64,000 nucleotides of DNA. Origin: Porphyra umbilicalis (lineage: Eukaryota; Rhodophyta; Bangiophyceae; Bangiales; Bangiaceae). The position numbers and the translations under genes are program-made. The stretch is taken from assembly GCA_002049455.2 (NCBI GenBank), contig KV918984.1, positions 1-64,000 on the forward strand, in the 5' to 3' direction. The notes below the pieces were generated by a model. It saw nothing but the letters and a program-made list of their open reading frames with translations, ran no database searches and was not told the DNA's origin. Numbering within the stretch: the first letter of the stretch is position 1; each line of letters opens with the position of its first letter. Shown here in pieces: positions 10,790 through 20,273 of the stretch.

Positions 10790-13700
10790 GCAAGGAGGCT
10801 ATAGAATCAGATATTGACCGTACAAGGCACCCTACCTGGGCCGTTGCGGCCGCGTACAGAAAACGCCCACCGATAATGTGCCCGAATATGTCGACTGCGG
10901 CCGACATCTCACATTCCACACACGACAAACGCGCCCCGGTGTGCGTGGCGGCCGCACATGCGAATCGCACAGGACCGGTTGATACCCGCCCGAATATGAG
11001 GCACCCTACCTTTGCCATGCCGGCCACGTACAGAAAATGCCCACCTAAGATGTGCCTAAATATGTCGATTGCGGCAGACATCTCACATTCCGCAAACGAC
11101 AGGCGCGCCCCGGAGGTTGCGGCACCCGCACGCGCGTGTGCTACAGGAGCGGTAAGTCGTCGAGCAAATACACGGCACCCTACGTTGGCCATGGCGGCCG
11201 CGTACAGTGAACGCCCACCAAATATGTGCCCAAGTACGTCGACTGCGGCTGACATCTCACGTTCCGCACACGACAAGCGCGCCCCTGTGAGTAATTCGGC
11301 CGCATGCGCGTGTCTTACTGGACCGCTAGGTCCTCTCCAAAATTTGAGGCATCCTCTCTCGGCCGCGGCGGCCGCGTACACAAGACGCCGCCCGATACTG
11401 TACCCAAATACGTCGACTGCGGCAGACATCCCACATACCGCACACGACAGGAGCGCCCCTGGGGGCGTGGCAGCCGCACACGCATGACCCACTGGATCAA
11501 TAGGCACTCGCGCAATTTCGACGCACCCTACCTCCGCCGTGGCGACCACGTACAGAAAACGCCCACCGATGATCTGGCCAAATGTGTCGACTGCAGCCGA
11601 CATCTCACATTCCGCGCACGACTGGCGCGCACTGGTGAGTGTGGCGGCCGCACGCACGTGGCCCATAGGACGATTGAAACTCACGCAGATACGAGGCACC
11701 CTACCTCGGCCGTGGCGGCCGCGTACAAAAAACGCCCACCGATACTGTGCCCAAATACGTCGACTGCGGCCGACATCTCACATTCCGCACACGACAGGCG
11801 CGCCGCGATGGGTGTGGCGACTGGACGCACAAAAAGAAAAGGACCGGTTGGTACCCGCCCACATACGAGGCACCCTATCACGGCCGTTTCGGCCGCGTAC
11901 AGAGAACGCCCACCGATAATAAGCCCAAATACGTCGACTGCGGCCGACATCTCACATTCCGCACACAACAGTCGCGCCCCGGTGTGTGTGGCGGCCGCAC
12001 ACGCGGGACCCACGGAATCGAACGGCATTCACGCACTTACGAAGCACCCTTCCTCGGCCGTGGCGGCCGCGTACAGAAAACGCCCACCGATACTCTGGAC
12101 AAATACGGCGACTGCGGCCGACATCTCACATTCCGCACACGACACACGCGCCCCGGTGTGTGTGGCGGCCGCACATGCGAATAGCACAGGACCGGTCGCT
12201 ACTCACCCACATACGAGGCACCCTACCTTGGCCATGGCAACCGCGTACAGAAAACGCCCACTAAAGATGTGCCTAAATGTGTCGACTGCGGCGAACATCT
12301 CACATCCGGCAAACGACAGGCGCGCCCCGGAGGGTGCGGCAGCCGCACGCGCGTGTGCTACAGGACCGGGAAGTCATCGAGCAAATTCAAGGCACCCTAC
12401 GTTGGCCATGGCGGCCGCGTACAGAGAACGCCCACCAAAGATTTGCCCAAATACGTCGACTGCGGCCGACATCTCACATTCCGCACACGACACGCGCGCC
12501 CAGGTGGCTGTGGCGGCCGCACGCGCGTGTCTCACAGGGTCGCTGGGTACGCGCGAAAAGACAAAGCACGCTACCCGGGCCGCGGCGGCCGCGTACAGAA
12601 GACGACCACCAAAGATGTGTCCAAATACGTCGCCTGCGGCCGACATCCCACATACCGCACACGACAGACGCGCCCCTGTGGGTGTGGTAGCCGCACACGC
12701 ATGACCCACAGGATCAATGGGCACTCGCGCAAATACGAGGCCCTCTTCCTCGGCCGTACCTGCCTCGTACAAAAAACGCCCGACGACAATCTGGCCTAAT
12801 ATGTCGACTGCGGCCGTCATCTCACATGCCGCGCACGACAGGCGCGCCTCGGTGGTTGTCGCGGCCGCACACGCGCATCTTAAAGGCCCAGTAGGGACTC
12901 GCACAAATACAAGGCACCCTGTCTCAGCCATTGGGGCCGCTACAGAGAACGCCCACCGATAATATGCCCAAATACGTCGCTTGCGGCCGACATCTCACAT
13001 TCCGCACACGACTGCCGCGCCCTGGTGAGTGTGGCGGCCGCACGCACATGGCCTATAGGACCATTGGAAGTCACGCAGATACGAGGCACGCTACCTCGGC
13101 CGTGGCGGCCGTGTACAGAAAACGCCCACCGATACTCTGGCCAAATACGTCGACTGCGGCCGACATCTCACATTCCGCACACGACAAACGCGCCCCGGTC
13201 GGTGTGGCGGCCGCATACGCAAATCGCACAGGACCGGTTGGTACTCACCCAAATACGAGGCGCCCTACCTTGAGCATGGCGGCCGCGTACAGAAAACGCC
13301 CACTAAAGATGTGCCTGAATATGTCGACTACGGCGGACAGCTCACATTCCATAAACGACGGGCGCGCCCCGGTGGCTGTGGCAGCCGCACGCGCGTGTGC
13401 TACAGGACCGGTTGGTCATCGAGCAAGTACGAGGCACCCTACCTTGGCCATGGCGGCCGCGTACAGAGAACGCCCACCAAATATGTGCCCAAATTCGTCG
13501 ACTGCGGCCGACATCTCACATTCCGCCCACGACAAGCGCGCCTCGGTGGCTGTGGCGGCCGCACGAACGTGGCCCATAAGACAGTGAGAAACTCACGCAG
13601 GTACGAGGCACCCTACCTCGGCCAAGGCGGCCGCATGAAAATAACACCCACTCATAATGTTCCCAAATGCATCGACTGCGGCCGACACCTCACATTCCGT

Positions 13701-14275
13701 TCACGACTGGCACGCCTCGGTGGGTGTGGCGACCGCACGAACGTGTCGCAATGCACCGTTCGAAAATCGCGCGGATACGAGGCACGCTACCTCGACCGTG
13801 GCGGTCGCATACAGAAAACGCCAACCGATAATGTGCCCAAATACGTCGACTACGGCCGACATCTCACATTCCGCACACGACAGGCGCGCCGCGATGGGTG
13901 TGGCAGCCGCACGCGCATGTGCTACAGGAGCGGTACGTCATCGAGCAAATACACGGCACCCTACCTTGGCCATGGCGGCCGCGTACAGAGAACGCCCACC
14001 AAAGATGTGCCCAAATACGTCGACCGCAGCCGACATCTCAGATGCCGCACACGACAAGCGCGCCCCTGTGACTGTGGAGGCCCCACGCGCGTGTCTCACT
14101 GGACCGCTAGGTACTCGCGAAAAAACGAGGCATCCTACCTCGGCCGCGGCGGCCGCGTACAGAGAACGCCCACCGATAATAAGCCCATATACGTCGACTG
14201 CGGCCGACATCTCACATTCCGCACGACAGGCGCGCCGCGGTGTTTGCGGCGGCCGCACGCGCGTGTCCCACAGGA
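10790..14275 (+). repeat. 174-bp satellite, array 3 (about 20 monomers) with higher-order structure
   Basis: This is the longest block, in the same orientation as arrays 1 and 2. The AAAACGCCCACC landmark at 10860 recurs at 11034. Variant monomers recur in order: the AAGATGTGCCTAAAT-type monomer appears near 11043, 12264 and 13306, spaced about 7 and then 6 monomers, each time followed by a CCACCAAAKATKTGCCCAA-type monomer. This points to a higher-order repeat of 6-7 units (about 1.04-1.22 kb). Frames over 1 kb are open on the plus strand and about 900 bp on the minus strand. The block ends at the left boundary of the 5.2-kb element. Confidence 0.93.
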
Positions 14276-14680
14276 CCCTTGGTGTTAATGATGTTAGTGC
14301 GCTAACCAGTGTACTGAGACCGACTGTAGCCAAGAGATATTGTGCGTTCTATCGTCGTCTCGGCGAGGAAGAAAGTCCACTTGTTGGTGGGCATCCGATG
14401 GGGAGCCGGTTGGTGCCCAAGATGGCGATCCCGGACACATGGTGATTTAATATAAACGAGGGCACTGGTCGATCGACCGTCCGATCACAAGCGATCGTAT
14501 TGAGTGCCGGCAGACAGATAAGACAGGCAAGCAAACAAACAATAGAAAATAAACAATGCGAAAGTAACCCCCCAAAGGGCGCACCACAGGCTAATTTCCA
14601 CAATGCATGGGCGTTGGCCCGTCAAGGGGGCTACTTGTTGCCAATTGCCAATTGGGAGCAGAGATATGCTACATACCTCC
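14276..14680 (+). repeat. left terminal inverted repeat of the 5.2-kb element
   Basis: It pairs with 19120-19514. It contains a TATA-like TTTAATATAAAC near 14447-14458, a perfect 12-bp palindrome GGTCGATCGACC at 14467-14478, and an A-rich AGCAAACAAACAATAGAAAA segment near 14530. The inner end is at ATGCTACATACCTCC. Confidence 0.88.
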
Positions 14681-15019
14681 AACGCGAGATTCAAACCGTC
14701 CCGGTGAGATCCGAGGGTGGTGAAACCCGATTGGGCGGTCGCGGCCTGTTACGGGCCCGCGACGGCGTAACCGCCCAGGCGGCGGGAGTCGTTGGGGGCT
14801 CGCCGCCCAGTCCCAGTCGGGGGGAGGTGGCGGTTCGCCGTCGCCGGTCGCGCCCGTCCGGCCACGCACGCGCGTGCGTGTGTGGCGAGCAGCTTGCGCT
14901 GCTGATCAGATCGACGCTTACGCGTACGCGTGCCCGCGCGGGCGGTTATGCGTCGGGGTGGGGGCCAGGCGGCCGTGTGCCGGTTGACGAGCGTCGGGGT
15001 TAAGACCCGTCGGTTTGCG

Positions 15020-15310
15020 AGTGCGTTGTGCAGCACGTGCTGGGGTGACCGTCGTCGGTGCCGAGCGGCGCCTACCTCGTCGGGGTTTAACTACCCCGGC
15101 GACGAGGCGAAAGCCGGGACGCGGGTCCGTGTTGCCGAGGGTGGGGGGGGCAACGTACCCTGAGACCGGTCATCACCGTGTCGTGTGCGTTGTGCAGCAC
15201 GTGCTGCGTGGCCATCGTCGGTGCCGGGTGGCTCCGACCTCGTCGGGGCTTGACTAGCCCGGCGACCAGGCGAAAGCCGGGACGCGGGTCCGTGTTTGTC
15301 GGCACGAGGC
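15020..15310. repeat. tandem duplication of about 165 bp inside the element
   Basis: GTGCGTTGTGCAGCACGTGCTG, CCTCGTCGGGG and AGGCGAAAGCCGGGACGCGG occur twice in the same order, first at about 15021-15140 and again at about 15186-15300, so the period is roughly 165 bp. Each copy contains GCAGCACGTGCTG (a near-palindrome with an E-box core) and a small GCCCGGCGAC-type inverted motif. There is no coding evidence. Confidence 0.8.
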
Positions 15311-15429
15311 CATCCCGTGTCTTCGCGCTCGTGCACAGATTGAGGCCCAACTCATTGCTTGAGAGGGGGTTCTCTACCGAGAGGTGGCAAACCGCGAAGT
15401 TACAGACCCGCTGAGTATGGGTTTGCGTT

Positions 15430-15790
15430 GGGGGGGGGGGGAGGGGGCGGCGCGCCCGGCGGCGGAGCTCAAGAGCGGCAAGTCGGCAAGGGCGGCAAGC
15501 CTGGTGGCGGCGCGCAAGGGCGGCAAGGGCGAAAAGGGCGGCAAGCCCCGTGGCGGCGCACAAGGGCGGCAAGGCCGGCAAGGCCGGTGGCGAGGGCGAC
15601 GAGCCCGTTGGCGTCGGTGGCCGGCCGGACAGCTAAGCGCGGCGGCGGCAAGGGCGGCAAGGCCGGCGACGCGGGGGGGTTGCCTTGCGGCGCCTGCGGG
15701 TTGCCGGGCGGCGCGACGGTAACTGCCGGCGGCGCGAGCGATTCGCCTTGCGGCGCGGCGACTACGGCCGGAGGTTAGGGCAAGTTGCCT
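15430..15790. repeat. GGC-rich degenerate minisatellite
   Basis: Imperfect 9-18 bp units of the type GGCGGCAAGGGCGGCAAG, followed by GCCGGGCGGCGCGACGGTAA-like units, fill this stretch after a run of 13 G at 15430. The long open frames across it on both strands are composition effects. Confidence 0.7.
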
Positions 15791-15899
15791 CGCGGCGCGT
15801 GTGGATTGCCGGGCGTGGCGGCGGCAACTGACGGCGGCGAGCACTATTTGCCTTGCGGCTACGTACGGGGGAGGGAAGGGTTCGCACCCAAGTACCAGC

Positions 15900-17363
15900 A
15901 TGGCGGACCAGGCCGCGATGGCGGTTTACGGTGGCAACGCCAACGGCGAGGCGCCCGTCGCTCACGCCGTGGGGGGTAACAGACCCGATGTTGAACGGTC
16001 CACCGACCCGGAGATGCTTCGTCAGTTTAGGCCTAGCGGCATGTTCTATGCCCATGATAGCCCAACCGAGGTGGTTGACGGGGTCCCGGTCATTGCTGAC
16101 CAAGGTCTGTATGACCTTTGCATTCGCAACCGCGCTCGCGCGCACACTCGGCGTCTTCACGCGCGTTACGAGGCCCTGCCGGGCTTCGTCGACGTGTTGG
16201 CCGAATACGGCTCGCCCAGCCATGCGGGTGACCGCGTGACCGAGGTCCAAGGGGACCCGTTCTTTAAGAACCAGGGGCCACAGCGCCGTATATACGAGGT
16301 CATGTCGTTTTCCAACGAAGCCATCCGGTACCAGGTGCCCTTGCACCCCTTCCACCTTTTCATGAACACCAACGCCTTGTTATTTCCCGTGAAGGGTACC
16401 GAGACATTTGAGGCGGCAGCCAACTCATTTTGCCGCCTGTTGCGGAACTGGCCGAAGGCCGTCTTTCTCGATCGCTCGGTGGCCACGGACCTCGCGGTCC
16501 CGATCGGCCACAATGCCGGATTGGCGGCGTACCTGGATCAGCTTACACTGGTGGCGGCGGAGGCGAATGATGCGGTCGATGAGGACCGCAGCCCTCGCAT
16601 GAGCGAGCTACCGAACCCCTTTCGGGTGCCGATGTTCGCGACCGACCATCGCCGCGCGGCGGACACACGGTTCTTCCGCAGTCGCGGGCTGTTGCCGACG
16701 GAGTGGTCAGCCGGATTCCTCCGGGCGCCGAAATCATTTGACTTGTTTCGTGGGCTTCCGCCAGTCCCTGACTGGGAGCCCAAGACCGATCTTTGGGTTG
16801 CGACCCCGGTTGTGGTGTCGCACCTGGCGGACTCGTTGCAAAACGAATATAGCTCTGCCTGGCAGATTGTGTACTCGGAGTACTACTGCAATCTGACTGC
16901 GGCTTGGGTTCGCACCCTTCAAGAGGACAAGGTCTTTGTCCGTCTGGAAGAGAAGACCCTTCGTCACTTTGACGTCCTGGACACGTCCAAACTGCGTGAG
17001 GTGCCTGACGGCGAGGCGGCACATGCCTTATATGGCATGATGCGCAGCGCAATGGACGTGCTCCCTTGGGGGGTCGTCCTCAAGGACGTGGTCCGTCGGG
17101 ACCAAGACACCGGCGAGGCGCGACAGGTGCGCGTGACGGTCGATAAGACTAAGGAGTTCAGCTTTTGCCTTCGACACGCGTGTGTGGATTTCGACCAGGC
17201 CCTGCTATGGGTATTTGGCCATCGAGTATATTTCGCAAGTACGAGTACGAGGCCACCCTTACTCGCCGAATTGATGGGGTCCAGGAATACACTCGCATGC
17301 CCTCGGAGGCAGCGAGAATGTTCTGAAGACAAGCCGAGTGAGTATGGAATGCATATGCGGTGA
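15900..17363 (+). CDS. unrecognised 487-aa protein of the 5.2-kb element
   Basis: The first good ATG at 15900 (MADQAAMAVYGGNANGEAP) follows GTACCAGC; the frame is also open upstream through low-complexity repeats, which I exclude. The protein has balanced, non-repetitive composition with well-spaced aromatic residues: HDSPTEVVDGVPVIADQGLY near residue 45, a block at about 110-175 with RRIYEVMSFSNEAIRY and FHLFMNTNALLFPVKG, PNPFRVPMFATDHRRAADT, and WQIVYSEYYCNLTAAWVRTL. There is no signal peptide or membrane segment, and I recognise no catalytic motif or family. Near 17220-17235 another frame reads FRKYEYEATLTRRIDGVQEY and stops at about 17326; it looks more protein-like than the annotated tail, so a one-base shift or alternative C-terminus is possible. 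It is the only substantial ORF between the inverted repeats, hence a candidate mobility or structural protein, or cargo. Confidence 0.68.
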   Translation: MADQAAMAVYGGNANGEAPVAHAVGGNRPDVERSTDPEMLRQFRPSGMFYAHDSPTEVVDGVPVIADQGLYDLCIRNRARAHTRRLHARYEALPGFVDVLAEYGSPSHAGDRVTEVQGDPFFKNQGPQRRIYEVMSFSNEAIRYQVPLHPFHLFMNTNALLFPVKGTETFEAAANSFCRLLRNWPKAVFLDRSVATDLAVPIGHNAGLAAYLDQLTLVAAEANDAVDEDRSPRMSELPNPFRVPMFATDHRRAADTRFFRSRGLLPTEWSAGFLRAPKSFDLFRGLPPVPDWEPKTDLWVATPVVVSHLADSLQNEYSSAWQIVYSEYYCNLTAAWVRTLQEDKVFVRLEEKTLRHFDVLDTSKLREVPDGEAAHALYGMMRSAMDVLPWGVVLKDVVRRDQDTGEARQVRVTVDKTKEFSFCLRHACVDFDQALLWVFGHRVYFASTSTRPPLLAELMGSRNTLACPRRQRECSEDKPSEYGMHMR

Positions 17364-18080
17364 GCATGAGAAACGTCTTGCTGTCAGTGTCAGCTTTGTC
17401 CGGTGAAGAAGGAACCAGCAGTCTGTGTTACCAGACGGCCTTCAAAGAGCGGCTTTTTCTGCCGTTGCCGCCGGAGTGGAAGCCACGGTGGGGAGAGGGG
17501 GGGCATGCGGGGAGGCAAGGTGGCTGCTTGGGGCTAGAAGAGGCGGGTGGGGGCCAGGGGGGGGTGGGTGGGTGGAACGTTCGGGGGGGAGGAGGAGGGG
17601 GGAGGCGGTAGAGGATGCCCTGAAGGCCGGGGAACAGGATGATCGACGCGACGATGTGCGTTTCAAAGCACGAGGCAGCAGGATGGGAGCGCCGCAGCCC
17701 GTCGAGCACAGCATGCCTGAGGAAAGCACAGAGCACACCGCTTCTGCGGTTCCCAGCAAAGTCTCATGGCATGGCTTGGCAGTGCGCACCGGTCGAGGAC
17801 TGATGCAATCAGCGTCACAGCAAGCGAATCCGGATGTGTCAGTAAGGAGCATGTTCGCCAAAAGTGGACCCCAAATTCCAAATCGAAGCCCCCCGTACTC
17901 CACAGTTGAGACTTTTGAGAATCTGCACTTGCGAGTCACAGTATTTTTCGCCACTTGTACCCATGTCCAATTGTATTTGCTGCAAGATACCCGAACTGAA
18001 AAGAAGTCCGTAAGAAGCAACACCAGTCGAATTTTAGTAACCATAGTAGCGCCTGCCTGTTTCTGGTCCCCAGGCTAGGC
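17364..18080. other. interior of the 5.2-kb element without a supported gene
   Basis: A G-rich stretch (17500-17615, GGGTGGGTGG and GGGGGGGAGG tracts) is followed by ordinary mixed sequence. Open frames here are short and lack recognisable motifs. Confidence 0.4.
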
Positions 18081-18082
18081 GC

Positions 18083-19009
18083 TGCCGACGCCGTGGCCCC
18101 CAACGTGCCCAAAGCGTTTTCCGTCGTATTCCCCGTCGTGTTGTGCGTCCCACCACGTGAGGCCGCCGCCGAAGAGACGACGCGCACGTGGCCTGCTGTG
18201 CTCCCCAATGTGTTGCAAATGACGACGTCCCCGGCCTCGGACGCCGCGCCCGGCGTGCCCGTCCTGGCGCTGGTCGCGTCGCCCGAGGCGTCTAGGAGAC
18301 GCCTAGCCAGCCCGACGCGGTGCACGCCGCGCTCAGCGTCTCGCGGCCAGGCGCCGGTGACGTGGTGGTGCAAAAATTGGCCGTTTTAGTGCCCGTCAAG
18401 TCATCTGTCGCATTGCCCGTGACGTCGCCCCCAGGTACAGATGCGACACCTAGCGTTCCCGCCTTGCCGCCGGTCGTGTGGCCCGTCGGCGTCGACGCGG
18501 CACCCACTGTGGCCGACGCGTGGCCAGTCGTCCCGCCTTTCTCCACCGCCGTCGTGTAGCCCGTCGTGATGCCCACGGGCGCCGACGCGGCGCGCACTGT
18601 GCCAGTCGTCTTGCGGGTCTCGTCACGTGCACACGGCTCCAACTGCAAGACGGGGCTTCCGGCGCTCTCTGTGCTTCAGAGCCGCCCGAACGAGACGATC
18701 CCGGGGAATCCCCAGAGGAATGCCCGCTCATGGTGGTGTCCGAAGGGGGGGGCGTCGGGCTAGGATGCATCAACCCGGGAGGCGCACTTGCCGCCACCAT
18801 GCTCATCTTTCCAGCGGAGGGGGCCGACGTCGACGGCCCTGCAGAGGCGGCACCTCCATGCCGCCGCATCCCGAGCGTGGCTGTTGTGCCAGCACCCGAT
18901 GGCGCCACAGAACGCCGCTGCGAGCCACACAGGTTGCACCGAGCCGGAACACCGTTTTTCCCCGACCGCGGCAGCGGTGCTGCAACTGCACCGCAATCGG
19001 CGCAGCGTC
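18083..19009 (-). pseudogene. GATA-type zinc-finger protein remnant with Thr/Ala/Gly-rich tail
   Basis: On the minus strand at about 18911-18998 the frame reads CADCGAVAAPLPRSGKNG then VPARCNLCGSQRR: a C-x2-C-x18-C-x2-C finger with the CN-x-CG signature of GATA-type fingers and the central R..G positions. A TGA sits two codons before the first Cys (GMA-stop-RCADCG; CGA by one transition). Upstream, an intron acceptor-like CCACGTGCTCCACAG precedes the segment. Downstream the same frame continues to 18450 as Gly/Ser/Ala-rich sequence; then two other frames carry Thr-rich text (TTGHASATVGAAST, GGTHNTTGNTTENALGTLGA) to about 18083. The gene is therefore frame-broken or spliced in ways I cannot resolve. 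It sits just inside the right inverted repeat. The GATA call rests on cysteine spacing and CNLCG only. Confidence 0.5.
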
Positions 19010-19119
19010 ACGCCATGCCGAAGATGCTGTGGAGCACGTGGGCAAGGTAAATAAACGATCAGGGCTCAGCCAATGTTAGTAGCGCTAGTGTGGACGCGGC
19101 GGCACAAAAAGTATGGAAG

Positions 19120-19514
19120 GGAGGTGTAGCATATCTCTGCTCCCAATTGGCAATTGGCATCAAGTAGCCCCCTTGACTGTCCAAAGCCCATGTATTGTGG
19201 GCATTGGCCTGTGGCACGCCCTTTGGGGGGTTACTTTCGCATTGTTCATTTTTTATTGTTTGTTTGCTTGCCTGTCCTATCTGTTTGATGGCACTCATTA
19301 CGATCGCTTGTGATCGGACGGTCGATCGACCGGTGCCCTCGTTTGTATTAAATCACCGTGGGTCCGGGGTCGCCGTCGTGGGCGCCACCCGGCTCCCCAT
19401 CGGATGCCCTTCAACAAAAGGTCTTCTTCCTCGCCGCGACGGCGATAGACCTCGCTTTATTGCTTGGCTACGGTCGGTCTCAGTACACTGGTAATTGAAC
19501 TAACGTTATTAATA
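19120..19514 (-). repeat. right terminal inverted repeat of the 5.2-kb element
   Basis: This is the reverse complement of 14276-14680 with scattered substitutions. It keeps the GGTCGATCGACC palindrome, GCTCCCAATTGGCAATTGG and the TTGTTTGCTTGCCTGTCC segment. CCACAGGA follows its outer end at 19515. Confidence 0.88.
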
Positions 19515-20019
19515 CCACAGGAGGGGGTGCGGGAAGGTCAGAACCACAGGCGCGCTGTGGTGAGAAAAGACGGTTCTGCCCTTCCCCTCGGCGCTCCGCT
19601 CGTTCCACCGCCGATCGCTCTTTGCAAACTTTTCTAAAGACACGATTGTCGCGTTTGGTACGGCCACGCACGAAGCGACGCAGTGCCGCCTCTTCCCGCT
19701 CGGCAGCCACGCGCTGCCCCCGTCGGCGATCTCTATTCAAACGTAAAGAGCGCGTACGGTGGGCGCCCGTGGTTTTCTTTTGCCTACCCTCCGGGAGTGG
19801 GGGACGGCGCGGGGGGCGTGAGGGGCCGGCAACTCCCACCGTGGCCGCCGCCGCGGAGCCCGCGGCGGTACCGGCGCTAACGCTGGAGCACGGTCGCGCC
19901 GAGCCGCTCGACGGGCGGGGGAGCAACGGCACCGTGGGCGGCGCTGGGACAGAGGTGGCCACCGCCGGCGGTTCTTCCGGCGGCGGCAGCGGCTGCGGCG
20001 GCGGCGGCGGCACCTCCAC
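19480..20019 (-). CDS. hypothetical basic protein (doubtful)
   Basis: A minus-strand frame with Pro/Ala-rich N-terminus, then a strongly charged helical part with natural composition: TRSLRLNRDRRRGQRVAAER, EEAALRRFVRGRTKRDNRV, FRKVCKERSAVERAERRGE. The first in-frame codon is GTG, not ATG, and the last 12 codons run into the outer end of the right terminal inverted repeat of the neighbouring element, so either the frame is fortuitous or the stop was supplied by the insertion. The opposite strand is also open. No family is recognised; the basic helical part would suit nucleic-acid binding, but that is speculation. Confidence 0.22.
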   Translation of the reverse strand: MEVPPPPPQPLPPPEEPPAVATSVPAPPTVPLLPRPSSGSARPCSSVSAGTAAGSAAAATVGVAGPSRPPRRPPLPEGRQKKTTGAHRTRSLRLNRDRRRGQRVAAEREEAALRRFVRGRTKRDNRVFRKVCKERSAVERAERRGEGQNRLFSPQRACGSDLPAPPPVVLITLVQLPVY

Positions 20020-20273
20020 GGCAGCGACGGACCCCCCCCCCCCTTTGATGATTGCAGCGGACGTGTGGCCTGAGGCAAGGCACGGAGAGCGGGAGGGCCG
20101 GGACTACTGCCAGCAGCAGACCATAAGCCCCCAGCCGCCTTGACGGGATCATTTTACGATAGGGGCACGCCGCGCGGGGGGAGAGGGGAAGAATGAGAGG
20201 AAGAACTTATCTTTGTTCAGTACTCAGTGGCCTTGTCCACTGCATCAAACATGACAACAACCAGACCAGCACA

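Larger units (their letters stand above)
14276..19514. mobile_element. 5.2-kb element with about 400-bp terminal inverted repeats
   Basis: The sequence at 14281-14680 returns as its reverse complement at 19120-19514 with high similarity, including ACCAGTGTACTGAGACCG, GGTCGATCGACCG, CAAGCAAACAAACAAT and CCAATTGGGAGCAGAGATAT. The outermost positions are GGTGTTAATGATGTTAG on the left and GGTATTAATAACGTTAG on the right. Both flanks carry CCACAGGA (14268-14275 and 19515-19522), which could be an 8-bp target-site duplication. Inside lie an unrecognised 487-aa ORF, GC-rich tandem repeats and, on the minus strand, a GATA-like zinc-finger frame. Long TIRs with an 8-9 bp duplication resemble Mutator-like elements, but no MULE transposase is visible. 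Two solo LTRs in opposite orientation are the main alternative. Confidence 0.75.

Noticed and set aside
10790-14275. CRISPR array
   Set aside because: Tandem 174-bp monomers with no short direct repeats alternating with unique spacers; the context is eukaryotic.
1-14275. Ankyrin, HEAT or other known repeat protein in the satellite
   Set aside because: No known repeat motif fits, several frames are open at once, and arrays contain damaged monomers.
14276-19514. LTR retrotransposon
   Set aside because: The end repeats are inverted, not direct, and no gag, protease, integrase or reverse transcriptase motif was seen. Two solo LTRs in opposite orientation remain possible and are noted.
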